From Neoconidiobolus thromboides FSU 785 (lineage: Eukaryota; Entomophthoromycota; Entomophthoromycetes; Entomophthorales; Neoconidiobolaceae): a DNA stretch of 33,385 bases. The notes under the pieces were generated by a model. That model ran no database searches and was not told the DNA's origin. It worked only from the letters and a program-made list of their open reading frames with translations. Location of the stretch: NCBI GenBank assembly GCA_025603075.1, contig MU626469.1, forward strand, positions 1-33,385, given 5' to 3'. Below, piece by piece: positions 30,038 through 33,385 of the stretch. Position 1 is the stretch's first letter. Each line of letters begins with the position of its first letter. The position numbers and the translations under genes are program-made.

Positions 30038-31641
30038 ATGGCTTATTACTTTTTATTTATCAGTTTACTTTTAGTCACATTGAAACTTTTACTTTTCAAA
30101 AAAAAGGAAATCCAAGATAATCTACCATCTATCAGTTTGTTGAAATTATTTTATTATGTCATTAATCAAACTTCAGTTCAAATAAGAGATAAACAGTTAT
30201 TATCACCTTTATTTCAACAAAATAAATATGTTCAATTCTGGTTAGGAAAGTGGTTTATTATGGTATCAGATTTAAATATTATTAAAAAGATATTAATGGA
30301 TAGTGAAAATTTTATTAAAATGAAACAAAATGAAGATATCAATCAAACCAAATTTTTAGGTAATAATATTGCCTTTTCAAACGGTAAAGAATGGGAAAAA
30401 CATAGAAAAGTAATCAATCCAGTATTTAAAAAAGGGTGGGATATTAATATATTTATTAAAACTGGTATTAAAATGATCAACTATATGAAAATAAATGAAG
30501 ATAAATTTGAATTGATTACTATATTGAAGAACTCAACATTAGACGCTTTAGGTTTATCTATTTTTGACATTGATTTTAATTCAATTGAAGATGAAAACTG
30601 TGAATTAGCATTACTTTATATTAAATTAGTGAAATCTTTAAGCAATTTATGGTTTTTATTATTTCCATTCTTAGACAAATTGCCTATTCCTTCAAGAGTT
30701 CAATTGAAAAAGGATGCTGAACACTTTCGTCAATTAATTAAATCAATGATCAATGAAAAAAGAGAACAAATTAACAAACTTGAATATGATAAAATTCAAT
30801 CAAACTTATTGACTATGTTAATTCAATCCTCAGATACTAATGACAATGATAATTCTGATGGCTTAACTGATGAAGAAATTATTGTAAACTAAATATTTAT
30901 TATATAAAATAACATGAAATAACATAATATTAAATATTTAGAACGATGTTATTATTTTCTTTATCGCTGGACATGATACTACTGCACATACTATATCAAC
31001 TATTTTGTATTATTTAGCAAAGAATCAGGTATGTTTTTGTTTCATTTTATATATCTTCGAGACTCAATTTTATTATATAGGACGTTCAAGCCAAGCTAAG
31101 AAATGAAATCAATCAAGTATTGGGAAAAAAATCAAAGAACATCAAAGATATAAAAATAAACCAAGAGGAGTTAAATAAAATGGTTTATTTAGAAGCAGTT
31201 ATTACCGAAGGTATGAGAATTGTACCAGTTTCAACTTTGATTATTAGAGAAGTTTCAAAAGACATTAATTTCAATAATGAAATTAGATTTAAAAAAGGAC
31301 AATTGTTAATGTTGAATTTATTATTAGCAATGAATAATGATAACGAGTTTAAGAACCCTGAGGAATTTAATCCAGACAGATTTTTAATTAATAATGATAA
31401 TAATGAACAAGCTCAAATCAATAAAAAACTATCAAAAGATATGATTACCTTTGGTTTTGGTTCTCGTATGTGTACCGGAAGTCAATTTTCCATTTTGGAA
31501 CAAAAAGTATATTTAATATTATTATTAATATCTTTCAAAATCGAACTGCCATTTGATTCTTTACACCATAATTATCCTGTGCTTCCAGCTTTTGGTATTG
31601 TTAGTCCTAAAGATCTTAAACTAAATTTTATAGCAATTTAA
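30038..31641 (+). CDS. Cytochrome P450 monooxygenase
   Basis: Three exons: 30038-30883, 30942-31028 and 31081-31641, with introns of 58 and 52 bp, giving 497 residues, normal for a microsomal P450. The N-terminal hydrophobic anchor (about 2-20, followed by KKKE) points to the ER membrane. The C-helix WEKHRK is present, the I-helix oxygen-binding AGHDTT is in the small second exon, the K-helix EGMR supplies ExxR, NPDRF replaces the PERF motif, and the heme loop FGFGSRMCTG places the ligand Cys at residue 442. All core residues are present, so it should be active with a P450 reductase. Layout resembles CYP4/CYP3-like fatty-acid or xenobiotic hydroxylases, but the substrate cannot be told. The gene is flanked by two MITEs in the same orientation. 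Confidence 0.94.
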
Positions 31642-31836
31642 TAAAATTCAATTTATGTATTCTTGAAGTTTTTTTTCTTTCAAATTATAAACACATTATT
31701 TAAATTAATGTTAAATATTTCAAAATATAAAAATCAAAACAAAAATACTACTCTAAAAATTTAAAAATATTAACATTGGCTATCAATATTGTACAACTGA
31801 ATACAACTTGAATTATTTCAAAAACATTTATCAATA
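31642..31836. other. P450 downstream spacer
   Basis: 195 bp of AT-rich DNA between the P450 stop and MITE M7. Nothing else seen. Confidence 0.5.
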
Positions 31837-31936
31837 TGGGGATGTATTTTTATATTTAAAAATTTTACTAATGATTTTTCCGCTCAAATAGTGCTTAAAG
31901 GATAAAAAAAGTCATGAAACCAAAAAACACCTCCCA
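31837..31936 (+). mobile_element. MITE family M, copy M7
   Basis: 100 bp from TGGGGATGT to CCTCCCA, flanked by TA on both sides (31835-31836 and 31937-31938). Inside are AAAATTTTACTAATGATTTT, CCGCTCAAATAGTGCTTAAA and GTCATGAAACC. Same orientation as M6, about 2 kb away. Confidence 0.8.
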
Positions 31937-31979
31937 TATATTGAAATTTAAAAAATAAATCAACTAATAGATGATTTAT

Positions 31980-32250
31980 TTAATTATAATAACAGTAATA
32001 TGTTTGTTCAGTAAAACTACAATAATCCCTACGACTATACATACTGGTTGGATCAGAGCATCTTTTACACTAATTATTACATAATTCTCCTCCACCAAAC
32101 CCATGACAAGAGCCTGTAGCACCATATTGTTAAGTAATAGTTATTACATTATATGAAATATTGCTTTGCCAGCCCCATGGTTAATTATAGCATAATAATT
32201 GTCTAAGTTGCTGTGCTCTTGAGTTCAGAGACAATCAATCCCATACTCTT
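31980..32250 (-). pseudogene. Possible relic of a cysteine-rich protein gene
   Basis: Reading the minus strand toward a TAA at 31980-31982 gives a compositionally striking peptide: QYGATGSCHGFGGGELCNN, a TAG, then CKRCSDPTSMYSRRDYCS and a Tyr/Cys-rich end. Preceding it in frame are NSRAQQLRQLLCYN, a TAA, PWGWQSN and another TAA. Six or more Cys with Gly and Tyr resemble a small secreted domain, and each stop is one C-to-T change from a Gln codon. I recognise no family. Upstream of about 32250 stops reach the density expected by chance, so only the last ~90 codons are supported. Confidence 0.35.
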
Positions 32251-32496
32251 ATTTTGACCTGCTATGAGAATTTCTATCTTCCTCTCAAAGAATATTATCT
32301 TCTCGTTTTGATATCTATGCTTGTCGGAGTATAAAAGAAATTTTAGAACACAGTAACCCAAAGCTTTTCAATCGAATTGTTCCTTGATATCGTACCTTTA
32401 ATAAACCCACTAAACCTTTCTGATAATATTTTACATAAACTTTAAAGTAGTATTATCTACTATATTCGTCTTATACAGTCCATAGCATATTAGGCG

Positions 32497-32588
32497 CTAT
32501 TCTTCATAAACTAAGACCTTTCGACTTACAGTATAGTCAATTAGGCAATAGCTGTTCTTGAGTTCAATCACTGAGTACCAGATTTCAC
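32497..32588 (+). repeat. Dispersed repeat R, diverged copy 3
   Basis: CTATTCTTCATAAACTAAG, CCTTTCGACTTA and TTCAATCACTGAGTACCAGA recall the matching parts of copies 1 and 2, with a ~20-bp deletion near the start. The part from 32544 (GGCAATAGCTGTTCTTGAG) is repeated in inverted form at the end of the window. Confidence 0.7.
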
Positions 32589-33337
32589 GATTATCATTAG
32601 AAATAGCAGCAAAAGCGGTATTGATAAAATTGCTAAAAAACAAGTTATAGTTGAAAGTTTTATCTTTGTGAAATTAGCTTAAATTTTATTAAATGGGGAT
32701 GTTTTTTTTGGCTTCATTATTTTTTCCATCTTTTAAGCGCTATTTGGATAGAAAAATTGTTAGCAAAATTCTCAAATACAAAAATACATCCCCAAATGTT
32801 AATGTCAATTGTTTTGTGCTGATCTATTCTTTATATTTGTATTTTATATTTTTGTTGAATATGTTGCTTTAAATTTAATTGTCATTTTGAATAAAATAAT
32901 ATAAAAATATGACATTTTTTTTTTAATAATTTTTTTTTAAAAAGCTAAAAATTAATTCAACTTTAGTTAAACCTGTTAAATTTCCTTGCTATAATGTTTT
33001 TTAATTCTTTTAAATTAAATAACAAATTAAATCTGTGAACTTTTATTTAAAAAAAGCTGATTTAGTTATACTGAAAATTAATTAAGAAAATAAGAATAGA
33101 GTAAGAATAGAATAAAATAAAAATAAAGCATTTTACAATTTTTACTTTTTTGTGTTAATAAATTGAGTTTGGTATATAAATTCAATATATTAATGTGATT
33201 TTTAATATACTGTTACAAATGGTATAAAATTAGTTATTAAAAAAATCATGTTATTATTGTTTATTACTCCTATAATTACATAATACTAGTAATTGTTTTA
33301 CTAAATTTACTTTGATTTTTTTATTTGGTGTGAAACT
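32589..33337. other. Gene-free interior of an inverted-repeat segment
   Basis: About 750 bp between the inverted copies of repeat R. It holds MITE M8 and otherwise very AT-rich sequence with long A and T runs. No coding frame. Confidence 0.5.
32694..32794 (-). mobile_element. MITE family M, copy M8
   Basis: 101 bp with perfect ends TGGGGATGT and ACATCCCCA, minus orientation (TTTGGCTTCATT first). Flanks are AA on both sides rather than TA, either by later mutation or a different target. Inside is CTTTTAAGCGCTATTTGGAT. Confidence 0.8.
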
Positions 33338-33385
33338 GTGAAATCTGGTACTCAGGGTTTGGAGTCAAGAACAGCTATTGCTGGG
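33338..33385 (-). repeat. Inverted end copy of repeat R at the scaffold end
   Basis: The last 48 bases, read on the minus strand (GCAATAGCTGTTCTTGACTC ... CTGAGTACCAGATTTCAC), match 32544-32588 with a few differences. The window stops inside this copy, so its full length is unknown. Confidence 0.75.

Noticed and set aside
31980-32450. Reassignment of TAA/TAG to Gln, suggested by in-frame stops in the Cys-rich relic and the kelch relic
   Set aside because: The intact genes (ATP23, SEC7, TAF5, P450, S1 protease, kelch) end at TAA or TAG exactly where their families end, so the standard code is in use.
32250-32450. Longer open frame upstream of the Cys-rich relic
   Set aside because: The number of stops is about what random DNA of this composition gives, so only the downstream part is supported.
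1-33385. tRNA, rRNA or snRNA genes
   Set aside because: I looked for T-arm-like GTTCGAATC patterns; the few partial matches (for example near 6418 and 16350) fall inside coding exons and lack a cloverleaf.

Overview
The window is a fungal nuclear scaffold. It is very AT-rich, and its conserved genes carry many short introns (about 42-58 bp, GT..AG). The gene mix is two 7TM receptors, S1 proteases, a P450, a GDSL-type secreted protein and kelch membrane proteins beside ordinary eukaryotic housekeeping genes. This suggests an early-diverging, insect-associated fungus of the Entomophthoromycotina/Conidiobolus type; the taxon is my inference, not a search result. Both ends of the scaffold and the right side of a 100-N gap (21946-22045) lie in copies of one dispersed repeat, which probably broke the assembly.

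Layout. Bases 1-9.1 kb: a 7TM receptor (1502-2632), a decayed kelch membrane-protein copy (3276-4716), the mitochondrial protease ATP23 (five exons, 5158-6031), a dynactin p24-like subunit (minus, 6364-7084) and a second 7TM receptor paralogous to the first (8071-9075). Bases 9.6-18.7 kb hold a conserved block: a 17-exon SEC7/BIG-type Arf exchange factor (9678-15891) that converges tail to tail with a 10-exon TAF5 gene of TFIID (minus, 16177-18668). Bases 19.9-31.7 kb are accessory: a secreted GDSL/SGNH-fold protein that has lost all four signature residues, a gap-truncated S1 protease, a beta-lactamase-fold serine hydrolase, an intact S1 protease, the intact kelch type I membrane protein and a cytochrome P450. 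The last 1.7 kb hold a possible cysteine-rich gene relic and an inverted-repeat-bounded segment without genes.

No operon-like linkage exists. The housekeeping genes act in separate processes: Golgi traffic, transcription initiation, mitochondrial protein quality control and dynein transport. The accessory set consists of secreted or surface proteins and receptors, mostly intron-poor, and several have a TATA box 30-60 bp before the ATG. Scattered through the accessory and intergenic DNA are eight copies of a ~100-bp palindromic-ended element (TGGGGATGT...ACATCCCCA). Most intact copies are flanked by TA, which fits a Tc1/mariner-type MITE; two of them bracket the P450 gene.

The most interesting points are the SGNH protein without a catalytic site, the MITE family, the zero-divergence tract between the two protease copies next to the gap, and the repeat that ends the contigs.
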